The notes below the pieces were generated by a model, which saw nothing but the letters and a program-made list of their open reading frames with translations, searched no databases and was not told the DNA's origin. Shown here piece by piece: positions 32,880 to 40,995 of a stretch of 64,000 nucleotides of DNA. Positions within the stretch are counted from its first letter, which is position 1; each line of letters opens with the position of its first letter. The translations under genes and the position numbers were made by a program. Origin of the DNA: Thalassobius sp047123305 (GTDB lineage: Bacteria; Pseudomonadota; Alphaproteobacteria; Rhodobacterales; Rhodobacteraceae). The DNA is taken from contig NZ_CP138918.1 of the NCBI RefSeq assembly GCF_047123305.1, forward strand, positions 1,302,001 to 1,366,000, in the 5' to 3' direction.

Positions 32880-33794
32880 ATGTATATCGTCTGCGCCCTC
32901 TATCACTTCACCCGATTCTCTGACCCTGCCGCGCTGAAACCGGCGCTGTTGGACCTGGCGGTCTCCAAAGGGGTGACCGGTTCCCTGCTGCTGGCTCGTG
33001 AAGGGATCAATGGCACCATCGCCGGGTCCCGTGAGGGCATCGATGCCGTGCTGGCGCATGTGCGCGCCTTGCCCGGTTGCAGCGATCTGGAGTGCAAGGA
33101 AAGCACCGCGCAGGACGCGCCTTTCCCACGGATGAAGGTGAAGTTGAAGAAAGAGATTGTGACCATGGGTCAGCCGGACGTCGATCCGCTGGCCAAGGTG
33201 GGTCACTACGTGGAACCGGAAGACTGGAACGATCTGATCCGCAGCCCTGATGTGGCGGTGATCGACACCCGTAACGATTATGAGGTGGCCATCGGCACCT
33301 TTGAGGGCGCAGTGGATCCGAAAACGGACACTTTCCGCGATTTCCCCGCCTGGTGGGAGGCGAACAAAGAGCGGTTCCACAACAAGCGGATCGCCATGTT
33401 CTGCACCGGTGGCATTCGCTGCGAGAAATCCACCAATTTCCTGATGTCTCAGGGTGTTGAGGATGTGTATCACCTGAAAGGCGGTATCCTGAAGTACCTC
33501 GAAGAGGTGCCGCAGGAAGACAGCTCTTGGGAAGGCGAGTGCTTTGTCTTTGACGGCCGTGTTTCGGTTGGGCATGGGCTGGAGGAAGGGCCGCATGTGC
33601 TGTGCCACGCCTGCCGTCGCCCCATTCTGCCCGCAGATCAAAAACGGCCCGAGTTTGAGGATGGCGTGACTTGCCACCTATGCATCAATGAGAAGAGCGA
33701 GGCCGACAAAGCGCGGTTCCGCGAACGTCAGAAACAGATTGAACTGGCGAAAAAGCGGGGCGAGACCCATATGGGCGGATCGCGCGGCGTGTAA
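32880..33794 (+). CDS. trhO: tRNA uridine(34) hydroxylase, rhodanese-type
   Basis: A 304-residue protein of the YceA/TrhO family that hydroxylates uridine 34 in certain tRNAs using oxygen. The N-terminal domain shows REGINGTIAGSREGID; the rhodanese domain (about 110-230) contains VIDTRNDYEVAIGTFEGA and the active-site loop FCTGGIRCEKST with Cys near residue 175; the C-terminal zinc-like region has CHACRRP and CHLCINE. A 3'-end element follows. Confidence 0.94.
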   Translation: MYIVCALYHFTRFSDPAALKPALLDLAVSKGVTGSLLLAREGINGTIAGSREGIDAVLAHVRALPGCSDLECKESTAQDAPFPRMKVKLKKEIVTMGQPDVDPLAKVGHYVEPEDWNDLIRSPDVAVIDTRNDYEVAIGTFEGAVDPKTDTFRDFPAWWEANKERFHNKRIAMFCTGGIRCEKSTNFLMSQGVEDVYHLKGGILKYLEEVPQEDSSWEGECFVFDGRVSVGHGLEEGPHVLCHACRRPILPADQKRPEFEDGVTCHLCINEKSEADKARFRERQKQIELAKKRGETHMGGSRGV

Positions 33795-33821
33795 AGGCAG
33801 TGTGGGTGAGGGCGCTGCCCT

Positions 33822-33871
33822 CTGGGGCCCCAAGGGGCCCCATTCACCCGGGATACTTTTGCCAAGAAGAA
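33822..33871 (+). repeat. 3'-end intergenic element, copy 3
   Basis: TGGGGCCC-N4-GGGCCCCA (33821-33840) forms an 8-bp stem, followed by CCCGGGATACTTTTGCCAAG and AAGAAAG. It begins 28 bases after the trhO stop, in sense. It is closest to copy 4 at 51501. Confidence 0.55.
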
Positions 33872-33875
33872 AGCG

Positions 33876-35084
33876 TTAAGCCAACTGCGATGCGGTGTCT
33901 TTGGGGCGTGCACGCCAGAAGATCGTCGCGATGATCGCGATATTGAGCGCGTTCCAGACAATGCCGTTCCAGAAGGCCAGTTGGTAGCTGCCGCTCAGGT
34001 CGTAGATCACGCCGGACAGCCAGCCGCCTGCGGCCATGCCGAAAATGGTGGCCATCATCACAAAGCCCACCCAGCGGCCGGCCTCTTTGGCGGGCATATA
34101 CTCGCGCACGATGATCGCGTAGGCGGGCACAATGCCGCCCTGGGCCAGACCAAAGACGGCTGACACCACATAGAGCGAGACCAACCCGTCAAACGGCAGG
34201 TAGAGGAACAGTGCCAACATTTGCAGGGTGGAGCCGATCAGCAGGGTCATCACCCCGCCCAGACGGTCGCTGAGCGCGCCAGAGATGAGCCGTGACACAA
34301 CGCCCCCCAGTAGCATGAGCGAAAGCATTTCTGCCCCCACCGCAGGCCCGTAACCAAGGTCGACGCAGAAGGACACGATGTGGACCTGCGGCATCGACAT
34401 GGCCATGCAGCAAGCCACACCCGCAAGTCCAAGGATCCAGGCCAGCTGCCGGTTGCTAAGGCCGCTGCGCATGGCTTGGGCGGTTTGTTGTGTGGCGGAA
34501 CCGGCCTCCATTGGAGGGCGGCGGCGGAGCAGGAGGGAGAGCGGGATCACCAGCAGCACCGAGGCCGCCGCAAGCAGCAGATACACCGCACGCCAGCCGT
34601 CTGAGGCCAAAAGCGGCGAGAGCACCACCGGCCAGAAGGCCCCGGAGAGGTAGTTGGAGCTGGCAGCGATGGCGACGGCGATGCCGCGGCGTCGTTGGAA
34701 CCAGAGCGATATGTCGGCAATCAGCGGTCCAAAGCTGGCCGAGGTGCCGAGGCCGATGAAGAAATGCACTGCCGAGACCAGCCAGATCGAGGGGCTGAGT
34801 ACCGATAGCACAAACCCCAGACCAATGGTCAGCGCAGCGCCGGTGAGTGCAAGGGTGATCCCAAACCGGTCCACCATCTGGCCGATCAGGAAGTTGCCAA
34901 GGGCGAAGCCCACCATTGTCATGATATAGGGGTAGGCGGCCTCGGCGCGGTCCAGACCAAATTCGGATTGGATAGCGGGCATCACCATAATTACCACCCA
35001 CATGCCAACGTTGCCGATCAAGCCGATCAGCAGGGACAGGCCCAACCGGGCCCAGGAATAGCGACTGTCGAGAATGGTGGTCAT
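33876..35084 (-). CDS. Major facilitator superfamily transporter
   Basis: A 402-residue inner-membrane protein with twelve hydrophobic helices. The MFS loop motifs are visible at LIGQMVDRFGITLAL (between helices 2 and 3) and LISGALSDRLGGVMTLL (helices 8-9). It resembles oxalate/formate and monocarboxylate-type carriers. No adjacent enzyme suggests the substrate. The gene is a single unit. Confidence 0.88.
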   Translation of the reverse strand: MTTILDSRYSWARLGLSLLIGLIGNVGMWVVIMVMPAIQSEFGLDRAEAAYPYIMTMVGFALGNFLIGQMVDRFGITLALTGAALTIGLGFVLSVLSPSIWLVSAVHFFIGLGTSASFGPLIADISLWFQRRRGIAVAIAASSNYLSGAFWPVVLSPLLASDGWRAVYLLLAAASVLLVIPLSLLLRRRPPMEAGSATQQTAQAMRSGLSNRQLAWILGLAGVACCMAMSMPQVHIVSFCVDLGYGPAVGAEMLSLMLLGGVVSRLISGALSDRLGGVMTLLIGSTLQMLALFLYLPFDGLVSLYVVSAVFGLAQGGIVPAYAIIVREYMPAKEAGRWVGFVMMATIFGMAAGGWLSGVIYDLSGSYQLAFWNGIVWNALNIAIIATIFWRARPKDTASQLA

Positions 35085-35148
35085 GCCGCCACTATGGCGC
35101 TGTCACAACAGGGGCGAAAGCCCGTAGATTGCCGGTTTCTGTTTGGGG

Positions 35149-35571
35149 TCAGTCTTGCCCGCTGACACGGCCGCGCAGGGATTTGACCTCACCGCGTTGT
35201 TTCTTGGCATCAAGACGCCGGCGCTGGCTGCCTTTGGTGGGTTTGGTGGGGATGCGCCGTTTGGGGCGGTGGGTGGCTTTCTCGATCAGCTCGACCAGAC
35301 GTTCGCGCACAATATCGCGGTTGCGGGCCTGACTGCGGGTTTCGTCGCAGAACAGGATCAACGCGCCTTCTTTGGTCCAGCGCCGGCCGGCCAGCCGTTT
35401 TAGTCGCGCCTTTACGGGCTCCGGCAAATTGGGAGAGCGTTCGGCTTCAAACCGCAGTTCGACCGCGGTAGAGACCTTGTTCACGTTCTGCCCACCGGGG
35501 CCAGAGGCCCGGATGAACTGTTCGCTCAACTCCCAGTCGGCAATGCTGATTTCATCGGTGACACGCAACAT
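35149..35571 (-). CDS. arfB: Alternative ribosome-rescue peptidyl-tRNA hydrolase
   Basis: A 140-residue protein that frees ribosomes stalled without a stop codon. The GGQ catalytic motif lies in RASGPGGQNVNKVSTAVELRF-type text (the loop at residues about 22-40), and a Lys/Arg-rich tail follows (RPKRRIPTKPTKGSQRRR), which in ArfB enters the empty mRNA channel. The start MLRVTDEIS at 35571 matches the family better than the ATG six codons upstream (35589). A structured leader with its own terminator precedes it. Confidence 0.94.
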   Translation of the reverse strand: MLRVTDEISIADWELSEQFIRASGPGGQNVNKVSTAVELRFEAERSPNLPEPVKARLKRLAGRRWTKEGALILFCDETRSQARNRDIVRERLVELIEKATHRPKRRIPTKPTKGSQRRRLDAKKQRGEVKSLRGRVSGQD

Positions 35572-35610
35572 GACAGTAAAATCGGGCATTTCCCGACAAA
35601 TTGAAAGCAG

Positions 35611-35643
35611 ACAAAAGAAAAGGGCCGCACCCGCGAAGGGCCC
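35611..35643 (-). terminator. Terminator-like hairpin in the arfB leader
   Basis: On the minus strand GGGCC-N12-GGCCC (with alternative inner CCC/GGG pairing) is followed by TTTTCTTTTGT. It lies between the leader ORF and arfB, so it would stop transcription before arfB or end a separate small RNA. Confidence 0.7.
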
Positions 35644-35835
35644 GACCCCAAGGGTTGAAGGAGGTGGTTCGGTTAGGCCTGTACCAACTCCAGCGGCTCA
35701 TGAGCCGAGGTTTGCCTCAGCTCCGATCCTCCAGAATTGTCCCGATCCCGTTCTCCATGATCCCATTAGACACTAGAGCACCTCCTTTCTGAAGTTTCGA
35801 TAACCTCAGCGTGGCACAGATTTGCTCAATGTCAA
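35644..35835 (-). ncRNA. Structured arfB leader or small RNA with anti-Shine-Dalgarno
   Basis: Reading the minus strand: TTGACA (35835-35830), a near-perfect Shine-Dalgarno AGAAAGGAGGTG (35790-35779), an 18-codon ORF, a hairpin AGCTGAGG-CAAA-CCTCGGCT spanning the ORF stop, a competing palindrome CGGCTCATGAGCCG, then CCACCTCCTT (about 35657-35666), which can pair with the Shine-Dalgarno over nine bases. The parts resemble an attenuator or an sRNA with an anti-SD loop. Either reading is inference. Confidence 0.55.
35717..35773 (-). CDS. 18-codon leader peptide ORF
   Basis: GTG start at 35773, seven bases after GGAGG of a twelve-base Shine-Dalgarno match, encoding MSNGIMENGIGTILEDRS and ending TGA. 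The ribosome-binding site is the strongest I see in the window, which argues that the ORF is translated. The peptide has no signal or membrane segment. The act of translation, rather than the peptide, may be what matters, as its stop codon sits in a hairpin arm. Confidence 0.5.
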   Translation of the reverse strand: MSNGIMENGIGTILEDRS

Positions 35836-35842
35836 AACAAAA

Positions 35843-36478
35843 TCATGTGGTGCGCGCGGTGAGCGACCCCACGATGATGCGAAATGGCACAAGTGCCAGC
35901 AAAGCAAGCGACAATTTCACCAGCCAATCGGCAAAGCCCAGCGAGACCCAGAGGGGTGCCATGGGGCCTGCGCCCAGCATCGGCAGAACTTCGCCAGCCC
36001 AGGACACGTCATTGCCCGGTTCCAGGAAGGTCAGCACGCCAGAGAAGGCGATGGTGAAGAAAATCGCGGTGTCCAGCGACGATCCGATCAGGGTCGAAGC
36101 CAGCGGCGCCCGCCACCATGCGCCTTCGCGCAGGCGGTTGAAGATTGCCACGTCGGTCAGCTGTGCCACCAGGAAAGCGGTGCCAGAGGCGATGGCGATA
36201 CGCAGGGTGACGGCGGGGTAGGTGAAACCGTCGCCCTGCAGCATGATCTGGGTGCCGATGAGCGAGCAGATGACGCCCACCACAAAACCGGCGACCACAA
36301 CTTTGCGGGCGGGGCCCACACCGTAGACGCGGTTCATCACATCGGTGACCAGGAAGGCGAGCGGGTAGGTGAAGGCGCCCCAGGTCAGCCATTGACCATA
36401 GAGGAACTGCACCAAAATGTTTGAAGCCACCACAACGGCAGCCATGGCGAGAACGCCAGGAAGGTAGTTACGAGTCAT
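35843..36478 (-). CDS. Queuosine precursor transporter (YhhQ family)
   Basis: A 211-residue membrane protein with six hydrophobic helices. Family marks are VASNILVQFLYG, FTYPLAFLVTDVMNRVYG and the C-terminal half with LIGSSLDTAIFFTIAFSG. Members import preQ0/preQ1 bases for tRNA queuosine synthesis. The ATG at 36478 is preferred; an in-frame TTG lies at 36499. I see no preQ1 riboswitch in the short region upstream. Confidence 0.9.
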   Translation of the reverse strand: MTRNYLPGVLAMAAVVVASNILVQFLYGQWLTWGAFTYPLAFLVTDVMNRVYGVGPARKVVVAGFVVGVICSLIGTQIMLQGDGFTYPAVTLRIAIASGTAFLVAQLTDVAIFNRLREGAWWRAPLASTLIGSSLDTAIFFTIAFSGVLTFLEPGNDVSWAGEVLPMLGAGPMAPLWVSLGFADWLVKLSLALLALVPFRIIVGSLTARTT

Positions 36479-36543
36479 TTCTGTTTTCCGTTTTATCAAG
36501 GTAGCGGCGACTTGGCCCCTTATTCACAAGGGACGGGCGGCGT

Positions 36544-37458
36544 TTAATGAGTCGCGGCGGCCTTGGCAAGCGTTTCCGTCAGGACATATTCGACGATCTC
36601 GCTGCGCTGGAAGAATTTGAAGTTGTCATCGGACACCATTGTCAGCCGGGTCTGCCCCTGCGGGTCGCGCCAGACCGAAAGGCCTTCGAGGTTATCGTGT
36701 TGCCCCAGAGCGGTGGTCAGAAGGTGTTCCCCTTTGGGATCGAACTTGCCCAGATCAAAGCGGCGCAAACGGCTGCGGAACCCAATGCCACCAAACTTGC
36801 GCTCGAGCAGGTAAAACTGTCCGTCGGGACCGAAATCAGCGGCGACGGGATCAAAACCTTCTTGCACATCAATGTAGTAGAGGATCTGCCATCCCTTGCT
36901 GGAATAACGGTAGAGCGGCAGGCCGGGGCGGGATTTGGGGCGCACTTCGGGCACGGTGTAAAGACGTCCGCGCCCATCCACAGCCAGCGCTTCCAGCGCC
37001 GCGTTGCGGTGCATTTTGCGGAAATCGGGATGGCGGGGCAGGGCTTTGGCGGGGCCAAAGGCGGTGGGGTAGTGCCAGATCTGGTTGATCGATTCCAGGC
37101 TGACATAAAGCGTGCCATCCGGCCGCAGCGCCAGACCTTCGGAATCGCGATTCCAGACCTTCAGATTGCTGCCTTTGGCATCGCGCAGGGATTGGTGGCG
37201 ACTCAGCTCAACGCCCGTGATCTGCCCATCGCGGCGGATCAGCTGGCCCTGCATCAGATGCATCCGGTCGCTGATCGCCAGAAAATCACGCCCGTTGTCG
37301 GCCAGTTCCAGCGCGGAAAGACCGCCAAAGGCGTCGAAATCCTCGGACCAGGTCAGGCTGATGAGGTGCTGCAGCTTGGAGGGCGGCTGGGCGCTGCCGG
37401 AAAAGGTCAGCGCCAGACCGGCCAATGCGCTCAGCGCGATTGCAAGACGTTTACGCAT
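36544..37458 (-). CDS. Exported phytase-like (esterase-like) domain protein
   Basis: A 304-residue protein with a Sec signal (MRKRLAIALSALAGLALTFS, cleavage near GSAQ). The mature part has the beta-propeller repeats of the 'esterase-like activity of phytase' family: FGGLSALELADNGRDFLAIS, RDSEGLALRPDGTLYVSLE, NAALEALAVDGRGRLYT and HDNLEGLSVWRDPQG. Acidic residues after each repeat may bind calcium. True phytase activity is unproven. The start overlaps the mepA end by 28 bases, so they are co-transcribed. Confidence 0.85.
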   Translation of the reverse strand: MRKRLAIALSALAGLALTFSGSAQPPSKLQHLISLTWSEDFDAFGGLSALELADNGRDFLAISDRMHLMQGQLIRRDGQITGVELSRHQSLRDAKGSNLKVWNRDSEGLALRPDGTLYVSLESINQIWHYPTAFGPAKALPRHPDFRKMHRNAALEALAVDGRGRLYTVPEVRPKSRPGLPLYRYSSKGWQILYYIDVQEGFDPVAADFGPDGQFYLLERKFGGIGFRSRLRRFDLGKFDPKGEHLLTTALGQHDNLEGLSVWRDPQGQTRLTMVSDDNFKFFQRSEIVEYVLTETLAKAAATH

Positions 37459-38363
37459 TGGGCAGGCAAGCTCGCCATTGTGAGTTCAGCCCGCGGTTTG
37501 GGCTTGGGTTTGGGGGCGTTGGGATCCACCGGTTTTGGCGGCGGCGGGTTCAGGATGTCATTGACCCAGCTTTCGGCGGCGTCACATCCGTCGCCAGCAG
37601 GAATCGGTTTCTGGTTCTGACAGCCCTTGGTGCCTTTCGGGCAGGAGAGACGGACGTGAAAATGGTAGTGATGCCCCCACCAGGGGCGAATTTTGCGCAG
37701 CCAGCTGCGATCCCCTTTGGCGTCTTTGCACATCTGCACCTTGGCCCCGGGAAAGACAAAAATCCGCGCCACCCGCGGATCAGAAGCCGCCGCCTTCATT
37801 ACCTCCTGGTGCTCTTTGGTCCAGAAGTTGTTCACATAGGCGCCCTTGGCCCGGCGCAGCGAAATCGACGAAAGGTTTTCACGTTCCGCCACGCTGAGGT
37901 CCAGCCGGTTGGGCGGCAGCATCCAGATATCCACGTCCAGACCCAGCTGGTGGCTGCGGTGACCTGACAGCATCGGCCCGCCACGCGGCTGGCTGATGTC
38001 GCCGATATAAAGCCCCTTCCAACCGGGCAGCTGGGCGGCTTTGGCCGATAGGTCTTGGATAAAGGAAATCGTTTCGGGATGGCCCCAGTTGCGGTTGCGG
38101 CTCAGGCGCATCGCTTGCCAGGTTGGACCGGTCTCGGCCAGTTCGGCACCGCCGGCCAGACAGCCATTGGCATAGCCGCCATGTGGGCGCGGGGCCTGCG
38201 CAGAGCCCGCATCCGCCGCGCCAAAGAACTGCTTGGCGGGGATGTTTTTCATATGGGTCGGGATTTCCTGCTGCGTCGCCATCGACACACGCGGGCCTGC
38301 GTCCCCGCCGCAAGCGGCGAGGAGCATGAAGGCAGCAATCAGGCCGAAGCGGTGGTGTCCCAT
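37431..38363 (-). CDS. mepA: Penicillin-insensitive murein endopeptidase
   Basis: A 310-residue lipoprotein-type LAS metallopeptidase that cuts D-Ala-meso-DAP cross-links. The N-terminus has a lipobox (FMLLAACGG). Zinc-site motifs are SGHRSHQLGLDVDIWMLP and WWGHHYHFHVRLSCP. Cysteines in LSCPKGTKGCQN and GDGCDAAES match MepA. It has an extra C-terminal Pro/Lys-rich tail with a late Cys, not usual in the E. coli protein. It overlaps both neighbours (UMF1 by 25 bases, phytase-like by 28), forming a three-gene operon. Confidence 0.94.
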   Translation of the reverse strand: MGHHRFGLIAAFMLLAACGGDAGPRVSMATQQEIPTHMKNIPAKQFFGAADAGSAQAPRPHGGYANGCLAGGAELAETGPTWQAMRLSRNRNWGHPETISFIQDLSAKAAQLPGWKGLYIGDISQPRGGPMLSGHRSHQLGLDVDIWMLPPNRLDLSVAERENLSSISLRRAKGAYVNNFWTKEHQEVMKAAASDPRVARIFVFPGAKVQMCKDAKGDRSWLRKIRPWWGHHYHFHVRLSCPKGTKGCQNQKPIPAGDGCDAAESWVNDILNPPPPKPVDPNAPKPKPKPRAELTMASLPAQCVNVLQSR

Positions 38364-39712
38364 TCTGGCTGGTCCCCCTGCGGTTTCACCCAGCGTAGCA
38401 ACAACAGCCCGATAAGGAAAAGCGCGATAAGCGGAGAAACGCCCAGACGTGCGCTTTCTGTGGCGGCCGTTGCTGCCGCAATAAGCGCTGGTGCAAGGAA
38501 GGCCGTGGCGCGACCCGACAAGCCGTAGAGGCCAAAGCTCTCGGTGGCCTTCTCGGGATCGGTGTGGCGCACCATCAACGAACGGCTGGCCGATTGTAGG
38601 ATGCCACCAAAGCCGCCGATCACCACGCCACAGGTCATGAAGATGATGTCTGGGGCGTTAGACCCCTCGGCGAAGGCGATGCCAAAGATCTGTGACCGGT
38701 CCATGCCAACCACTGTGATACAAACAAGGATCAGGACCAGGATGGCAATGGTGATGACCGGTTTCGGGCCATACTTGCGGTCCCAACTGCCTCCGACCCA
38801 GCTGAAAGCGGCGGCGGAAACAACGGCGATGATGCCGAAAGCGCCGATCAGCGTCAACTCCCAGTTCAACACCAGCGCCGCGTAGACGCCACCAAAGCTG
38901 TAGAGCCCGTTGAGGCTGTCGCGATAGAACATCGATGACACCAGATAGCTGGTCAGGCTTTTGCGGTTGCGCAGGTTTTTGACCGAAGTCACCACCAGCC
39001 CAAAGGCTTGGCCAAAGGTGCCGCGCGGGCCGGTACCTTTCGGTTCCCGCACCCAGAGGAAATAGGGCACCATGAAAATCATGAACCACAGGGCCGTGAA
39101 CGGACCTACCGCACGGGTGCCCTCTTTCTCGGCTGCATTGAGTCCAAAGATCGGGTCAAGGCCGACCAGTGTTTTGCCATTCGGCTGCTCTACAAACAGT
39201 GCCAAAGCAATGATCAGGGAAAACACGCCGCCTAGATAGCCGAAGGCAAAGCCCGAGCCAGAGATCTTGCCAACCTCCTTCTTGGTGCCAAGCGATGGCA
39301 GCTGCGCGTTGATGAAGATCAGCGCATATTCGGCGCCGATAAAGCCAAATCCAAAACTGGCCAGCATCCACCACAGATTGCTGCCTGCCGGATCCATGAA
39401 CCACAGGCCGGACGCCCCGATGACCACCATGACCGAGAAGATGGTGATCCAGTTGATGCGTTTGCCCGAAATATCGGCCATAGCCCCAAGGAACGGTGCG
39501 GAGAAGCCGATGATCAGACCGGCGATGGTCAGACACTGGGACCAGATCACCTGTGCCTGTGCTTTAGCGGCCTCATCTGCAAGACCTTGCGTCATGAAAT
39601 AATCCGCGGCGACACCGGCGAAAAACGGGCCAAAAACAAATGTCACCAACAATGTGTGATAAGGCTGCGAGGCCCAGTCAAAGAAGTACCAACCCCAAAT
39701 GCGCTTGCGCAT
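38339..39712 (-). CDS. UMF1-type MFS transporter (Atg22-like)
   Basis: A 457-residue membrane protein with about twelve hydrophobic helices. The N-terminal WGWYFFDWASQPYHTLLVTF and the loop FLGAMADISGKRINWITIF are typical of the UMF1/Atg22-like group, as is GFGGILQSASRSLMVRHTDP later. Relatives export amino acids from vacuoles in yeast; bacterial substrates are unknown. It heads an operon with mepA and the phytase-like gene; a role in recycling wall-derived amino acids is a guess. Confidence 0.88.
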   Translation of the reverse strand: MRKRIWGWYFFDWASQPYHTLLVTFVFGPFFAGVAADYFMTQGLADEAAKAQAQVIWSQCLTIAGLIIGFSAPFLGAMADISGKRINWITIFSVMVVIGASGLWFMDPAGSNLWWMLASFGFGFIGAEYALIFINAQLPSLGTKKEVGKISGSGFAFGYLGGVFSLIIALALFVEQPNGKTLVGLDPIFGLNAAEKEGTRAVGPFTALWFMIFMVPYFLWVREPKGTGPRGTFGQAFGLVVTSVKNLRNRKSLTSYLVSSMFYRDSLNGLYSFGGVYAALVLNWELTLIGAFGIIAVVSAAAFSWVGGSWDRKYGPKPVITIAILVLILVCITVVGMDRSQIFGIAFAEGSNAPDIIFMTCGVVIGGFGGILQSASRSLMVRHTDPEKATESFGLYGLSGRATAFLAPALIAAATAATESARLGVSPLIALFLIGLLLLRWVKPQGDQPEWDTTASA

Positions 39713-39846
39713 AATCCGTCCTTTTTGCTCTCAGTTCCCCGCTTGGGTTATGACAGGCGAAATGTGACGGAGGCAAGTCAATCCTGCGTGGACCCGGCGG
39801 AAACTACGGTGCTGTGGCCCTTGGATTTTTGCGGCTTGAGAGCAGG

Positions 39847-40377
39847 TTAGCTGGGCGGCCAGGGACGGTTGTCCTCGGCCTTGATCCAGTCCTGTACCCA
39901 TTGCGGCAGGATCCATTCTCCGTCTACCGTGCCAACGGCCTCCCGCACGCGCGCTGTCGCAACGATACCGTTCTTGTCGGTGATGGCGACGCGGTAGATT
40001 ACCTGGTTGGCACATTCGCCGTTTTTCTTCCACATCTGCTGATCAAGGTAGAAAAACTTATCGTCCCATCCGATCGCCTTGGACCGCATTTCAAACGATT
40101 CGAAGGCCCGCAGGCGGCGGCGGTAGCGCACGCAGACACCGGCCATCGTCATGCCCCAGCGTTCCCGCTTCAGCGCTTTCAGCAGACCGGTGCGTTTGCC
40201 CAGCAGCAGGCGGCCAAGGTCAAACAGCGTCAGGGTGCGCCCGTTGTTCAGCTCCATGAAGGGATCAATATCCCAGGGCCAGACGCGGTGCTGCGAGACA
40301 TGCACGCCGTCAAACGGCAGATCCGGCGCGTTGCGGTGGACGACGAACTCTTTGAACATGCGCACATAGGGGTACAT
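39847..40377 (-). CDS. Acyl-CoA thioesterase (hotdog fold)
   Basis: A 176-residue single hotdog-domain protein. The helix-start motif is WPWDIDPFMELNNGRTLTLFDLGRL-like, spanning residues about 33-57, where Asp and Asn take the place of the usual catalytic pair; VCVRYRRRLRAFESFEMRSK forms the long strand. It resembles the thioesterases next to fatty-acid genes and human THEM6. Substrate is unknown. A 12-bp palindrome typical of TetR-family operators lies 47 bases upstream. Confidence 0.83.
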   Translation of the reverse strand: MYPYVRMFKEFVVHRNAPDLPFDGVHVSQHRVWPWDIDPFMELNNGRTLTLFDLGRLLLGKRTGLLKALKRERWGMTMAGVCVRYRRRLRAFESFEMRSKAIGWDDKFFYLDQQMWKKNGECANQVIYRVAITDKNGIVATARVREAVGTVDGEWILPQWVQDWIKAEDNRPWPPS

Positions 40378-40423
40378 CGGGGGCTCCTGCCACGGGGGCT
40401 GTAATGGAATGGGGTCAATTCTG

Positions 40424-40435
40424 AACTGATCAGTT
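40424..40435. promoter_or_regulatory. TetR-type palindrome upstream of the thioesterase gene
   Basis: AACTGATCAGTT is a perfect 12-bp palindrome. On the minus strand it overlaps a TAAACT element that follows TTGACC by 15 bases, so a bound repressor would block this promoter. No TetR gene is adjacent. Confidence 0.45.
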
Positions 40436-40575
40436 TACCTAATTCGTGGGGAGGTCAACCCGAACCCCGCGTCAACGCGATCAGGCCGCGACCCGCTGCC
40501 AATTGCCTGACAGGCTTGCGTCGCGGGGCTGGGACGCTTACCTCTGTGCGGAACGTTCAAATAGAGGTGTCGCTG

Positions 40576-40863
40576 ATGCTGTCGCTTATTCAGATCCTGC
40601 TCTTGGTTCTTGATATCCTGTGGTTCTTCCTGATCGCACATGTGATCATGAGCTGGCTGATCAACTTTCAGGTGCTCAACGTCCGCCAACAGCTGGTTGG
40701 CCAAATCTGGTACATGCTGAACCGGATCCTAGAGCCGATCTACGCGCCGGTGCGCCGTGTTTTGCCCAACATGGGTGGGATTGATCTGGCCCCGCTGGTG
40801 GTTCTGGTCGGCATCTACGCGGTGCGGATCGTTCTGATCAACAACATCTCCGCCTTCTATTAA
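40576..40863 (+). CDS. YggT family membrane protein
   Basis: A 95-residue protein with two hydrophobic helices, LSLIQILLLVLDILWFFLIA near the N-terminus and a second in the last third. The family motif is the amphipathic stretch LNRILEPIYAPVRRVLPNMGGIDLAPL (residues about 50-76), given here by its ends. YggT proteins are linked to osmotic and cell-division functions. The ATG at 40576 follows GAGGTG by six bases; a longer in-frame start was rejected. Confidence 0.9.
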   Translation: MLSLIQILLLVLDILWFFLIAHVIMSWLINFQVLNVRQQLVGQIWYMLNRILEPIYAPVRRVLPNMGGIDLAPLVVLVGIYAVRIVLINNISAFY

Positions 40864-40995
40864 CCGCGCCTTGCCAGCGCTTTATCGGTGTTGGCATCAA
40901 GTAAATGGGTAGGTCCGGCAAGTCGGGCTTGTCCCCCTAGGCTTGGTATGGGAAAACTGCTGCAAGAGCAGATATAGACAATCTTGCAGGAAACC

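Noticed and set aside
35558..35703. A second AUG in the arfB leader starting MSRWSWYRPN, which resembles a Trp-containing leader peptide
   Set aside because: No Shine-Dalgarno precedes it, the frame runs through the terminator, and no trp gene follows. It was kept out of the annotation, though the W-x-W-Y run is curious.
36500..36543. A preQ1 riboswitch upstream of the YhhQ-type transporter
   Set aside because: The gap is only 65 bases and lacks the preQ1-I or preQ1-II conserved segments; only a weak CCCTT/AAGGG hairpin is present.
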